From Nocardioides sp. (GTDB lineage Bacteria; Actinomycetota; Actinomycetes; Propionibacteriales; Nocardioidaceae): a stretch of DNA of 64,000 nucleotides. A program made the translations under genes and the position numbers. Shown one piece after another: positions 41,583 through 50,811 of the stretch. Where the stretch lies: assembly GCF_025965415.1 (NCBI RefSeq), contig NZ_JAOPWY010000142.1, positions 22,007 through 86,006 of the forward strand. Direction: 5' to 3'. Position 1 is the stretch's first letter. Every line of letters starts with the position of its first letter. A model generated the notes under the pieces. It was not told the origin of the DNA and did not search any database. It saw only the letters and a program-made list of their open reading frames with translations.

Positions 41583-42035
41583 CTACTCCCACTTGGTCGC
41601 GAAGCTGAAGCCGACCGCCATGAAAGCGATGCCGACGACGAGGTTCCACTGCCCGAGGTCGTTGAAGATCCACAGCTTGGAGAGGTCGTCGGAGAAGACG
41701 TAGAAGGTGCAGATCCAGAGCAGGCCGACGAGGAAGCAGCCCAGCATGCCGACCACGACGCCTCGGCCGCGGCCGAGCGGGGTCGAGGGGTGGGCCGAGA
41801 CCATGAGGCCGAGCATCAGCGCTCCGAAGCCGATCGCGTAGTTCCAGTCGCCGAGGTCGCTGACGGCCTTGGGCGAGCCCTCCACCGGCGGGAAGGCGAG
41901 CGGGTTGCCGCGGGCCTGGGCGTAGTAGAAGACCAGCCACGCGATGCCGGCCACGACGAGGACGAGACTGATCAGGAACCTGACGGTGAAGAGCGACCTC
42001 TTCTCGTCGGTGATGACCGTCGTGGACTTCGACAC
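41583..42035 (-). CDS. crgA: CrgA-family cell division protein, tandemly duplicated (four helices)
   Basis: CrgA is normally about 90 residues with two membrane helices and a LGxWNYAIxF motif. This protein has 150 residues and two such units: LGDWNYAIGFGALMLGLMVS (about residues 61-80) and LGQWNLVVGIAFMAVGFSF (about 127-145), each preceded by a hydrophobic helix. CrgA recruits division and peptidoglycan proteins at the septum. The GTG at 42035 follows AGGAGCAGCA. Its place beside DUF881 and pknB is the standard one. Confidence 0.88.
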   Translation of the reverse strand: MSKSTTVITDEKRSLFTVRFLISLVLVVAGIAWLVFYYAQARGNPLAFPPVEGSPKAVSDLGDWNYAIGFGALMLGLMVSAHPSTPLGRGRGVVVGMLGCFLVGLLWICTFYVFSDDLSKLWIFNDLGQWNLVVGIAFMAVGFSFATKWE

Positions 42036-42140
42036 TGCTGCTCCTGGGGCTTGCGGGATGTGGCTGCGAGAGGTGGTCCGGCGTCGTGCGCAGCCGGCCG
42101 CGGACGCCTCAGCGCCCGACGGGGGGCTAGCGTAGTCGTC

Positions 42141-42893
42141 ATGCCGTCCCCGTCCCACCCATCCCCCGGGCGCCGACGCGTCTGGCGGGTCGCGACGCCG
42201 CTGGTGGTGCTGCTCAGCGGCACCCTCTTCGCGGTGAGCGCGGAGCAGAGCGACGGCCTCGACCTGCGCGCCGGGCGGCTGACCGACCTCGCCTCGGTCG
42301 TGCGCGCCGAGCGCGACGAGGCGGGTGACCTCACCGAGCAGGCAGCGACGCTCAACGCCGAGGTGGAGGCGCTGAGCGCGCAGCTCGGCGACCGCTCGGT
42401 GTCGCGCGTGCAGGACGAGATCGCCACGCTCGTGGACCCGGCCGGACTGACCGAGAAGAGCGGGGCGGCGGTCCAGGTGACCCTGGACGACGCCTCGATC
42501 GAGGCGCGGCTCAGCTACGAGGGCGATCCCAACGACATCGTCGTCCACCAGCAGGACATCCAGGCGGTGGCCAACGCGATGTGGAACGCCGGGGCAGTGG
42601 CGGTCACCATCCAGGGCCAGCGGCTGATCTCCACCACCGGCATCAAGTGCGAGGGCAACCAGGTGACCCTGCACGGGCTGCCCTACTCCCCGCCGTACGT
42701 CATCGTGGGCATCGGCGACCCCGCGCAGCTGGAGTCCGAGCTCATCACCGACCCGATCCTGGCGACCTACCGCGACTACACGACCGTCCCCGGCGGGGGC
42801 GTCTCCTGGGACATGACCGCGCTGGAGTCCGCGACCGCACCGGCCTACGCCGGCCTGCTCGACCTGACCTACGCCACGCCGATCCCGGAGTAG
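42141..42893 (+). CDS. DUF881-family membrane-anchored protein
   Basis: This 250-residue protein has an N-terminal membrane helix (ATPLVVLLSGTLFAVSA), a coiled-coil stretch (about residues 40-80), and the DUF881 core with IVVHQQDIQAVANAMWNAGAVAVTIQGQR and GLPYSPPYVI. It is conserved next to crgA and pknB in actinobacteria. The function is not established; a role in division or envelope is inferred from context. In many relatives a sortase and trpG lie between this gene and pknB; neither is present here. Confidence 0.87.
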   Translation: MPSPSHPSPGRRRVWRVATPLVVLLSGTLFAVSAEQSDGLDLRAGRLTDLASVVRAERDEAGDLTEQAATLNAEVEALSAQLGDRSVSRVQDEIATLVDPAGLTEKSGAAVQVTLDDASIEARLSYEGDPNDIVVHQQDIQAVANAMWNAGAVAVTIQGQRLISTTGIKCEGNQVTLHGLPYSPPYVIVGIGDPAQLESELITDPILATYRDYTTVPGGGVSWDMTALESATAPAYAGLLDLTYATPIPE

Positions 42894-42897
42894 GGCG

Positions 42898-44715
42898 TCA
42901 GCCCACCCGGGTCCGGCCCGAGGGGGGCGGGGTCGTCGGCGGCTCGGTGGGGATGGTCGGCGTCTCCGTCGGCGTCGTCGGAGTCTCGGTCGGAGTCTCG
43001 GTCGGGGTCTCCGGCTCCTCGAAGGCGGAGACGAAGATCGTCACGGTGCTGTTCTGGTCGGCCGTGCCGCCCACCGGGATCTGGTCCACGACCGTGCCCT
43101 TGGGCTCCGTCGAGGTGGCGTCGGTGCGCACGTCGGGGACGAAGCCGGCGTCGCGGATCTGCCGCTCCGCCTCGGCCTGCCTGAGGCCCCGCACGTCGGG
43201 GACCTTCTCGGGGCCGTCGGAGAAGACGACGTCGATCGTGGTGCCCTCGGCGACCGAGGTGCCGGCGGGCGGGTTGGTGCTGAGGACCTGGTTCTGGTCC
43301 TCGTCGGAGTCCTCCTCCACGAAGCGCACCTTGAGCCCCAGGGCGACCAGCTGCGCGCGGGCGTCCTTCCGCAGGCCGCCCACCACGGAGGGCACCTCGA
43401 CCTCGGGCTTGCCGAGGGAGAGGACGAAGTCGATCGAGGAGCCGGGGTCGGCGAAGACGTCACGGTTGGGGTCCTGCTCGATCACCAGGTCGGCCTCGAC
43501 GGTGTCGGAGGTCTCCCGGCTGATCCGCCCGACCACGAAGCCGGCGTCGGCGATCGTGAGCCGCGCCTCGTCCTCGGTCATCCCGACGACGTTGGGCACG
43601 GCGGTGCGCTCGGGCGGCGCGTCGAAGAGCAGGTCGTTCATCAGGTAGGCGCCGAGGAGCAGGAGCGCGATCACCGCGAAGCCGCCGAGGAACCACCAGC
43701 CGGCGCGGCTCCTCGAGGGCCGGTCCTGCTGCGGCGGGAGGCCGCCCGCGGTCCCGGTGACCGTGCCGGCGGCGGGCATGGTGGTGGTCGCACCGGCTGG
43801 CACGGAGGGGACGTACTGCGTGTCGGCCGGGGCGGGCACCACGGCGGGAGCCTGGATCGGGTGCCCGGCGAGGTAGCGCTCGATGTCGGCCTTCATCGCC
43901 GCGGCGCTCTGGTAGCGGTCCTCGACGCGCTTGGCCAGGGACTTCATGACGATGGCGTCGATCTCCGCGTCGAGCTGGTCGTCGAGGTCTGACGGCGGCG
44001 AGGCCGGCTCACGGACGTGCTGGTAGGCCACGGAGACCGGGCTGTCGCCGACGAACGGCGGTCGGCCGGTCAGCAGCTCGTAGAGCATGCAGCCCGTGGA
44101 GTAGACGTCCGAGCGCGAGTCGACGGTCTCGCCCCGCGCCTGCTCGGGGGAGAGGTACTGCGCGGTGCCGACGACGGCCGCGGTCTGGGTCATCGTGTTG
44201 GAGGCGTCGGACATCGCCCGCGCGATGCCGAAGTCCATGACCTTGACGTCGCCGGACGGCGTGAGCATCACGTTGCCGGGCTTGATGTCGCGGTGGATGA
44301 TGCCGGCCCGGTGGCTGTAGTCGAGGGCCGAGAGCACGCCGGAGGTGATCTCCAGGGCCCGCTCGGGCAGGATCTTGCGGCCCTCGCGCAGGATGTCGCG
44401 CAGCGTGCGCCCCTCGACGCACTCCATGACGATGTAGGGCTGGGCGACGCCCGAGCCGTCGGTCGCCATCTCCTCGCCGGTGTCGTACGTCGAGACGATG
44501 GAGGGGTGGTTGAGGGAGGCCGAGGACTGGGCCTCGCGGCGGAAGCGGGCCTGGAAGGTGGCATCGCTCGCGAGGTCGGTGCGCAGCCGCTTCACGGCCA
44601 CGGTGCGACCCAGCCGCCGGTCCTTGCCCTTGCGGACCTCGGCCATGCCGCCGCGGCCCAGGAGCTCGCCGAGCTCGTAGCGGCCGCCGATCAGTGTCGG
44701 CTCCGACTGGCTCAT
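42898..44715 (-). CDS. pknB: Ser/Thr protein kinase PknB with PASTA domains
   Basis: This 605-residue membrane kinase has a cytoplasmic Hanks-type domain (about residues 10-280) with GRGGMAEV, AVKRLR, HRDIKPGN and DFGIA. A juxtamembrane Pro-rich linker and one membrane helix (about 335-356) follow, then three extracytoplasmic PASTA repeats (for example VPNVVGMTEDEARLTI, VPSVVGGLRKDARAQL and VPDVRGLRQAEAERQI) and a Thr/Pro/Glu-rich tail. PknB senses muropeptides or lipid II and controls peptidoglycan synthesis. It overlaps the pknA stop by 4 bases and is the last gene of the fhaA-pknB operon. Three PASTA units is one fewer than in mycobacterial PknB. Confidence 0.95.
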   Translation of the reverse strand: MSQSEPTLIGGRYELGELLGRGGMAEVRKGKDRRLGRTVAVKRLRTDLASDATFQARFRREAQSSASLNHPSIVSTYDTGEEMATDGSGVAQPYIVMECVEGRTLRDILREGRKILPERALEITSGVLSALDYSHRAGIIHRDIKPGNVMLTPSGDVKVMDFGIARAMSDASNTMTQTAAVVGTAQYLSPEQARGETVDSRSDVYSTGCMLYELLTGRPPFVGDSPVSVAYQHVREPASPPSDLDDQLDAEIDAIVMKSLAKRVEDRYQSAAAMKADIERYLAGHPIQAPAVVPAPADTQYVPSVPAGATTTMPAAGTVTGTAGGLPPQQDRPSRSRAGWWFLGGFAVIALLLLGAYLMNDLLFDAPPERTAVPNVVGMTEDEARLTIADAGFVVGRISRETSDTVEADLVIEQDPNRDVFADPGSSIDFVLSLGKPEVEVPSVVGGLRKDARAQLVALGLKVRFVEEDSDEDQNQVLSTNPPAGTSVAEGTTIDVVFSDGPEKVPDVRGLRQAEAERQIRDAGFVPDVRTDATSTEPKGTVVDQIPVGGTADQNSTVTIFVSAFEEPETPTETPTETPTTPTETPTIPTEPPTTPPPSGRTRVG

Positions 44716-46208
44716 CGCTGCTTGCCCTTTCCAGATGCGTCCGACGAGCCCTTGGGGGGCTTGCCGTAGAAGGTGATGGTCACGGTGTCGCCCTCCTCGA
44801 GGGTGCCACTGGGCGACACGTCGACCACGGTGTCAGGCTCGGCGTCGCCCGGGTTGGCCAGCTCGACGAGCTCCGGCACCAGGTCCAGTCGCTCCAGCTC
44901 CTTCTCGGCGTCCTTGGCACGACGGCCGATGTAGGCGGCCGGGTCGACCTCCACGGTGGCCGGCTCGGTCGCGGTCTCGGTGGGCGTCTCCGTCGGCGTC
45001 TCGCTCGGGGTCTCGCTGGGCGTCTCGCTCGGGGTGTCGCTCGGGGTGTCGCTGGGCGTCTCGGGGGGGCTCTGGCTCGGCGTCCGGCCGGGGGTCTGCG
45101 AGGGGGTGTCGGAGGACCCGCCCGCGGGGGTGTCGTCGCCTCGAGTGCCGAGCCAGACCGCGAGCAGCACCGCGATCGCGACGGCCGCCAGGCCGACGGG
45201 GAGCGGCCACGGCGTCGTACGGCGCGGGGCGGGAGGTGGCGGGGCGACATCCCGGTCGTACGCCGGTGCGGCGGGGGCACCGCCGACCGGCGCGGCGGCC
45301 GCCATCACCTGGGTGGACTCCGGTGCCGGCGCCGCGACCGGGGCGACGACGGTCGCCCCGTCGTCGCTCCCCGGCTCGCGCAGGGCCCGCGCGAAGGCCG
45401 CGCCGTCGGGGTAGCGCTCCTCGGGTGCCTTGGCCAGCGCCCGTCGTACGACGCGGGCGAGGTCGGCGGGCACCGAATCGGGCAGCTCGGGGACCGGGTT
45501 GCGCAGGTGGGCGATCGCGGTGGCGACCGGGGTGTCGGCGAGGAAGGGCTTGCGGCCGGCGAGGCATTCGAAGGCGACGACGCCGAGGGCGTAGACGTCG
45601 GAGGCCGCGGTGGCCGTCTTGCCCTCGGCCTGCTCGGGCGAGATGTAGGCGGGCGTGCCGAGCACCTGGCCGGTCTCGGTCAGCGACATGCCCTCGGCGG
45701 CGCGGGCGATGCCGAAGTCGGTGATCTTGACGCGGCGGTCGGGCGTGACGAGCAGGTTGGCCGGCTTGACGTCGCGATGCACGATCCCGCCCGCGTGGGC
45801 GACGCCGAGGGCGTCGGCGGCCTGGGCGAGGAGGTCCTGCGCGGCCGCGGGGTCGAGCGGGGCGCTCGGGCGCAGCAGCGCCGAGAGCGGCTGGCCCTCG
45901 ACGAGCTCCATCACGAGATAGGGGCGCGGCGTCGCGGAGCCGTCGTCGAGCGAGCTCGCGCCGTAGTCGAAGACCGCCGCGATGCCGGGGTGGTGCAGCG
46001 AGGCCGCGTGCCGCGCCTCGGTCTCGAAGCGCTGGCGGAACAGCGCGTCGTCGGCGTACTCGGCCTTGAGGACCTTGACGGCCACGGGCCGGTTGAGGAC
46101 GGTGTCGCGCGCCGACCAGACCTCGCCCATCCCGCCGGTCGCGATGCGCGACTCGAGGACGTAGCGGCGGGCCTCGTCGACGTGACCGCCGGGCGCGAGG
46201 GCGGTCAC
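44712..46208 (-). CDS. pknA: Ser/Thr protein kinase PknA with one PASTA-like domain
   Basis: This 498-residue kinase has a catalytic domain (about residues 15-280; IATGGMGEV, AVKVLK, HRDVKPAN, DFGIA) and a membrane helix at about 335-355. A low-complexity run of TPSE/TPTE units follows, and then a C-terminal PASTA-like domain (YIGRRAKDAEKELERLDL, DTVVDVSPSGTLEEGDTVTI). Mycobacterial PknA lacks PASTA, so this variant may sense the wall directly. It phosphorylates division proteins with PknB. It overlaps pbpA and pknB by 4 bases each. Confidence 0.93.
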   Translation of the reverse strand: MTALAPGGHVDEARRYVLESRIATGGMGEVWSARDTVLNRPVAVKVLKAEYADDALFRQRFETEARHAASLHHPGIAAVFDYGASSLDDGSATPRPYLVMELVEGQPLSALLRPSAPLDPAAAQDLLAQAADALGVAHAGGIVHRDVKPANLLVTPDRRVKITDFGIARAAEGMSLTETGQVLGTPAYISPEQAEGKTATAASDVYALGVVAFECLAGRKPFLADTPVATAIAHLRNPVPELPDSVPADLARVVRRALAKAPEERYPDGAAFARALREPGSDDGATVVAPVAAPAPESTQVMAAAAPVGGAPAAPAYDRDVAPPPPAPRRTTPWPLPVGLAAVAIAVLLAVWLGTRGDDTPAGGSSDTPSQTPGRTPSQSPPETPSDTPSDTPSETPSETPSETPTETPTETATEPATVEVDPAAYIGRRAKDAEKELERLDLVPELVELANPGDAEPDTVVDVSPSGTLEEGDTVTITFYGKPPKGSSDASGKGKQR

Positions 46209-47665
46209 TGGTTGATCACCGCCTCCATGATCGCCTTGGCGATCGGGCCACCCAGCAGGCCACCGGCGATCTCGTCGCGCGAGGTGTCGCTCGACTGCAC
46301 GAGCACGGCGACGGCGACCTTGGGGTCGTTGGCGGGCGCGAAGGAGACGAACCAGGCGTACGGCGGGCGGTCGGCCGTGGACTGCGCCGTGCCGGTCTTG
46401 CCGGCGACCTCGACGCCCGGGATCTGGGCCGGGGTGGCCGTGCCGGTCTCGACGGTCGCGACGAGCATCTTGGTCAGCTCCTCGGCGGTCGTGCTCGAGA
46501 TCGCCTTGCTGATGCTCTGGGGGTCGGTGCGGTCGAGCACGGAGAGGTTGGGGGCGCGGACCTCGTCGACGACGTAGGGGCGCATCACGTCGCCGTCGTT
46601 GGCGATCGCGGCGGCCACCATCGCCATCTGCAGGGGCGTCGCGGTCACGCTTGACTGGCCGATGCCCGACATCGCGGTCTGCGGGGCGTCCATGTCGCGG
46701 GGGTAGAGCGACGGCGCCTGCCCGCCGAGGTCCTCGAGCGAGGTGGAGTTGAAGCCGAAGGCCTCGGCCTGGTCGGCCATCGCCTCGTTGCCCAGCTCGT
46801 TGGCCAGGGTGAGGAAGGTGACGTTGCAGGAGACCTGGAGCGCCTGGGTCAGGGTGATCCGGCGCCCGCCGCAGTCGCCGCCGTCGTGGTTGCCGATGGA
46901 CGTCGACGACTGGGGCAGCTTGAACCTGAAGCCGCCCGGCACCATCGAGTCGGCGTCGTAGTCGCCGGACTCGATCGCCGCGGCCGCGGTCACCAGCTTG
47001 AACGTCGACCCGGGCGGCAGCGTCGTGGCGATGGCCCGGTTGATCAGGGGTTCGCGCTCGTCGGCGTTGAGCCGCTCGCCGAGCTCGGCGACCGCGGCGA
47101 AGTCGTGCGAGGCGAAGTTGTTGGGGTCGAAGGTCGGCGTGGACGCCATCGCCAGCACGCGACCGGTGGTGGGCTCCAGCGCGACGACCGCGCCCTGGGC
47201 GTCACCGGGCAGGTTCTCCAGGCCCGCCCAGGCGGCGTCCTGCGCGGCGGCGTTGACCGTGAGCTGGACGTTGCCGCCCTTGGGGTCGGTGTTGCTGAGC
47301 AGGTCGACCAGCCGGGTGACGAAGAGGCGCGAGTCGTCGCCGGCGAGCACGGAGTTCTGCGAGCGCTCCACGCCGGTCTGGTTGAACCACGAGAAGTAAC
47401 CGGTGATCGGCGCGTACTTGAAGGGCTCGGAGTAGGTGCGCTGGAACTTGTACTTGTCGTTCGAGGGCACGCTGCGCGCGATCGCCTCCTTGCCGACCAG
47501 GATCGCGCCACGCTCCCGGGAGAACGTCGCGGTGATGATGCGGCGGTTGCGCGGGTCCTTGCCGAGGTCGTCGGCGCGGACGTACATCAGGTAGGTCGCG
47601 TTGACCAGGAGCGCGAGGAAGAGCACCAGGCAGAAGACCGAGACGACACGGATCGGCTTGTTCAC
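46205..47665 (-). CDS. pbpA: Penicillin-binding protein PbpA (class B transpeptidase)
   Basis: This 486-residue transpeptidase has an N-terminal membrane anchor. The active-site motifs are S-T-F-K in PPGSTFKLVTA, S-C-N in QVSCNVTFL, and KTGTAQ. It cross-links peptidoglycan at the septum or pole together with RodA, whose gene overlaps it by 4 bases. PknB phosphorylates the equivalent protein in mycobacteria. Confidence 0.94.
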   Translation of the reverse strand: MNKPIRVVSVFCLVLFLALLVNATYLMYVRADDLGKDPRNRRIITATFSRERGAILVGKEAIARSVPSNDKYKFQRTYSEPFKYAPITGYFSWFNQTGVERSQNSVLAGDDSRLFVTRLVDLLSNTDPKGGNVQLTVNAAAQDAAWAGLENLPGDAQGAVVALEPTTGRVLAMASTPTFDPNNFASHDFAAVAELGERLNADEREPLINRAIATTLPPGSTFKLVTAAAAIESGDYDADSMVPGGFRFKLPQSSTSIGNHDGGDCGGRRITLTQALQVSCNVTFLTLANELGNEAMADQAEAFGFNSTSLEDLGGQAPSLYPRDMDAPQTAMSGIGQSSVTATPLQMAMVAAAIANDGDVMRPYVVDEVRAPNLSVLDRTDPQSISKAISSTTAEELTKMLVATVETGTATPAQIPGVEVAGKTGTAQSTADRPPYAWFVSFAPANDPKVAVAVLVQSSDTSRDEIAGGLLGGPIAKAIMEAVINQ

Positions 47666-49068
47666 TTCAGCTTCACCACCTGGGTGTGCTCACTGTCGGC
47701 GGCCGAGTCGTCGACCGGGTCCATCCGCGGCACGGGTCGGCGGGCCTGGTCGGAGATGCGGAGCAGGAGCGCGATGACGACCCAGTTGGCGACGAGGGAG
47801 GAGCCGCCGTAGGACAGGAACGGCGTGGTGAGGCCGGTCAGCGGGATCAGGCCGGTGACGCCGCCGATCACGACGAAGACCTGCAGGGCGAACACGGCGC
47901 CGAGCCCGACGGCCATCAGCTTGCCGAAGCCGTCGCGCGAGATCAGGGCCACGCGCAGCGCGCGCTCGACGATCAGGCCGTAGCAGAGCACGACCGCCAT
48001 GACGGCGGTGAGACCGAGCTCCTCGCCGATGGTCGAGAGGATGAAGTCGGAGTAGGCGAAGGGCACGCGCTCGGGGAAGCCGCCGCCCAGTCCGCGCCCG
48101 ATGAGGCCGCCCCAGCCCATCCCGAACATCGCCTCGACCAGCTGGCCGCTGCCGGGGGACTGGTCGTAGTAGTCGAGCGGGTGCAGCCAGAAGTTGAAGC
48201 GGTTCTGCACGTTGCCGACGACGGAGTACGCCGCGAACGCGCCGGCCGCGAAGAGCAGTCCGCCCACCAGCAGCCAGCCCGGCCGCTCGGTGGCGACGTA
48301 GAGCATCACCAGGAACAGGCCGAAGAAGAGCAGCGAGGAGCCCAGGTCGTTCTGCAGCACCAGGATCATCATCGAGACGCCGAACATCGCCAGGATCGGG
48401 CCCAGGTCACGACCGCGGGGCAGGTCGACGAAGACGACCCGTCGGCCCGCGAGCGCCAGGGCGTCGCGGTGGAGGACGAGGTAGCCCGCGAAGGCCACCA
48501 CGAGCAGCACCTTGGCGACCTCGCCGGGCTGGAAGCTGAACCCGGCGAGCCGGATCCAGATGCGGGCGCCGTTGAGGTTGAGCCCGATGCCGGGGATGAA
48601 CGGCAGGATCAGCAGCAGGATGCCGGCCAGCCCTGAGGTGTAGGTGAAGCGCTGCAGCGAGCGGTGGTCGCGCAGCAGGACCAGGGTCAGGATGAACAGC
48701 ACCACCCCCAACGTCATCCAGGTCAGCTGCTGGCGCGCGAACGTGTGCTGGTCGAAGCCCTGCGCCTCGTAGGTGATGTCGAGCCGCCGCAGAATCGCCA
48801 GGCCCAGCCCGTTGAGGGCAGCCACCAGCGGCAGCAGCACCGGGTCGGCGTACGGGGCGAAGACGCGGACGGCCACGTGGGCCGCCACGATGAGCGCCGT
48901 CAGCCAGCCGCCGTAGCCGACGAGGTCGGTCGGCACCTGCCCCTCGAGGCCCAGGCCGACGGCGGCGTAGGCGCCGATCCCGACCGCGAGGGCGAGGACG
49001 AGCAGGAACAGCTCCGCACCCCGGCGGCGCCGGTGCACGAAGCCCATGAGGGTCCCGGTCTGACTCAT
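47662..49068 (-). CDS. rodA: RodA/FtsW-family peptidoglycan glycosyltransferase
   Basis: This 468-residue protein has about ten to twelve membrane helices and the SEDS motifs INLNGARIWI-like (GLNLNGARIWIRL), FQPGEVAK, and GLTTPFLSYGGSSL. It polymerises lipid II and pairs with PbpA. It lies 19 bases after the phosphatase gene in the operon. Confidence 0.94.
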   Translation of the reverse strand: MSQTGTLMGFVHRRRRGAELFLLVLALAVGIGAYAAVGLGLEGQVPTDLVGYGGWLTALIVAAHVAVRVFAPYADPVLLPLVAALNGLGLAILRRLDITYEAQGFDQHTFARQQLTWMTLGVVLFILTLVLLRDHRSLQRFTYTSGLAGILLLILPFIPGIGLNLNGARIWIRLAGFSFQPGEVAKVLLVVAFAGYLVLHRDALALAGRRVVFVDLPRGRDLGPILAMFGVSMMILVLQNDLGSSLLFFGLFLVMLYVATERPGWLLVGGLLFAAGAFAAYSVVGNVQNRFNFWLHPLDYYDQSPGSGQLVEAMFGMGWGGLIGRGLGGGFPERVPFAYSDFILSTIGEELGLTAVMAVVLCYGLIVERALRVALISRDGFGKLMAVGLGAVFALQVFVVIGGVTGLIPLTGLTTPFLSYGGSSLVANWVVIALLLRISDQARRPVPRMDPVDDSAADSEHTQVVKLK

Positions 49069-49087
49069 CGCGGGGCGCTCGTCACTC

Positions 49088-50335
49088 TCACTCGACGTCC
49101 TGGCGAGCGGCGTAGTTGTCGACCGTCAGCCGCGCGTCGTCCAGGTCGTCGGCCTCGATGCCCTCGCGCACCTGCTCGGCGTCGATGTCGCTGAGCCGGT
49201 CGAGGTCCACGTCGGTGACCTCGTAGGGGTGGGAGAGCGAGATGCCGGGCAGGTCGGCGTTGAGGCCGCGGAAGATCGCGACCTTGCCGTTGTCGTCGGC
49301 GACGTAGAACTGCTGCTGGCTCCACGACCAGCCGGCCGCGAGCACGATCCAGGCCAGGCCGAGCACGACGGCCGCGGCCATCAGCCGGCGCGGCCAGGTG
49401 TAGCGGCCCGGCGGGCGGGGGGCGTAGCGCGCGGACTCAGGGTCGATCGGGTCGGCCGCGAAGGCGCCCTCGGGGATGTCGCCGGGGACGGGAGGGATCT
49501 CGCCGGTGTCGCCGGAACGGTGGCCGCGGAACAGGCCACCGACGGCGCCGGCCAGCGGCATCCGGCGCGGCAGGTCGGCCGCCGCACCGACGAGGAGGGG
49601 AGCGAGATCCTCCGGCGGCGCCTCCTCGGAGACGTCGGCGACGATGCAGGTGACGTTGTCGGTGCTGCCGGCCTCGAGGCTGGCGCGGACCAGCTCGACG
49701 GCGGCGAAGTCGGGGGTGCCGGTGCCGAGGATGTCGGCCATCTGCGCGTCGGTCAGCGTGCCGCACGCGCCGTCGCTGCAGAGGAAGATCCGGTCGCCGA
49801 CCTCGGCCGGGACGTCGAAGAGGTCGGGCTCCTCGTGACGGATCCCGTCGAGCGCCTTGAGGATGAGGTTGCGGTGCGGGTGGGTCCGCGACTGCTCCTC
49901 GGTGATGCGCCCCTCGTCGATGAGCGACTGGACGAAGGTGTGGTCGTGGGTGAGCTGGCGCAGCTCGCCGCGGCGGTAGAGGTAGGCCCGGCTGTCGCCG
50001 ATGTGGCCGATGCCGAAGCGGGCGCCGTCGAAGAGGGCGACCGTCGCGGTGGTGGACGTGCCGTTGAGGCCCGGGTCCTCCTCGACGAGCTCGGCGATCC
50101 GGTCGTCGGCGCGGTGCACGGCACCGGCGACCTGGCCGAGGATGTCGTCGTCGGGCTCCTGGTCGAGCTTGCGCAGCGCCTGCACGGCGGTGCTGGACGC
50201 CAGGTCACCGCGTACGGCGCCGCCCACACCGTCGCAGACGGTGAGCAGCCACGGACCGGCGTACCCGCTGTCCTGGTTCTCCCGGCGTACCCGGCCGACG
50301 TCGGAGATCGCGGAGTAGTGGAGGTAGAGGGTCAC
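49088..50335 (-). CDS. pstP: PP2C-family Ser/Thr phosphatase PstP
   Basis: This 415-residue protein has an N-terminal PP2C domain (about residues 1-235) with metal-binding motifs RRENQDSG, VCDGVGG, GHIGDSRAYL and SDG. One membrane helix (about 301-320) and a short extracellular domain follow. It reverses PknA/PknB phosphorylation. The GTG at 50335 overlaps the fhaB stop by 4 bases; upstream in-frame codons are ignored because they read through fhaB. Confidence 0.94.
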   Translation of the reverse strand: MTLYLHYSAISDVGRVRRENQDSGYAGPWLLTVCDGVGGAVRGDLASSTAVQALRKLDQEPDDDILGQVAGAVHRADDRIAELVEEDPGLNGTSTTATVALFDGARFGIGHIGDSRAYLYRRGELRQLTHDHTFVQSLIDEGRITEEQSRTHPHRNLILKALDGIRHEEPDLFDVPAEVGDRIFLCSDGACGTLTDAQMADILGTGTPDFAAVELVRASLEAGSTDNVTCIVADVSEEAPPEDLAPLLVGAAADLPRRMPLAGAVGGLFRGHRSGDTGEIPPVPGDIPEGAFAADPIDPESARYAPRPPGRYTWPRRLMAAAVVLGLAWIVLAAGWSWSQQQFYVADDNGKVAIFRGLNADLPGISLSHPYEVTDVDLDRLSDIDAEQVREGIEADDLDDARLTVDNYAARQDVE

Positions 50336-50811
50336 TTCCGCAGCTCCAGGATCGTCTTGCCGACGCGGACCTGGACGCCGAGGCCGATGGTGGTGGGCTG
50401 GGTGATGCGGACCGGCCCGACGTAGGTGCCGTTGGTCGAGCCGAGGTCCTCGACGAACCATTCGTCGCCGCTGGCCGCGACCCGCGCGTGGCGGGTGGAG
50501 ACGTAGTCGTCGTCGAGCTTGATGGCGGCGTCGCTGCCGCGTCCGATGAGGAGCGGGGCGTCGGCGAGCTCCGCGCGCGTGCCGGGGTTCTCGCCCTCGA
50601 CGACGAGGAGGTGGGTGGGTGAGCCGCGCCGCGGCTTCTTGCCGGGCTTCGCGCCCTTGCGGCCGGTCGGGGCGGGGGCCGCGCCGCGGGCGCCCTCGGG
50701 GACGCGGGCGCCGAACATGTCGGAGCGGATCACCGAGATCGCGGAGAGCACGAAGATCCAGAGGATGGCGAGGAACGCCACCCGGATCAGGAAGAGGGTC
50801 AGCTCAGACAT
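50332..50811 (-). CDS. fhaB: FHA-domain protein FhaB (FipA)
   Basis: This 159-residue protein has an N-terminal membrane helix (LFLIRVAFLAILWIFVLSAI), a basic Gly/Lys linker and a C-terminal FHA domain with LLIGRGSDAAI, STRHARV and DLGSTNGTYV. FHA domains bind phosphothreonine; FhaB links PknA/PknB signalling to division proteins. It overlaps fhaA by 8 bases. Confidence 0.93.
   Translation of the reverse strand: MSELTLFLIRVAFLAILWIFVLSAISVIRSDMFGARVPEGARGAAPAPTGRKGAKPGKKPRRGSPTHLLVVEGENPGTRAELADAPLLIGRGSDAAIKLDDDYVSTRHARVAASGDEWFVEDLGSTNGTYVGPVRITQPTTIGLGVQVRVGKTILELRK

Noticed and set aside
44960..45080. Tandem repeats of a GTCTCGCTCGGG-like unit, possibly a CRISPR or minisatellite.
   Set aside because: They encode the TPSE/TPTE run of PknA in frame, have no spacers and no cas genes nearby.
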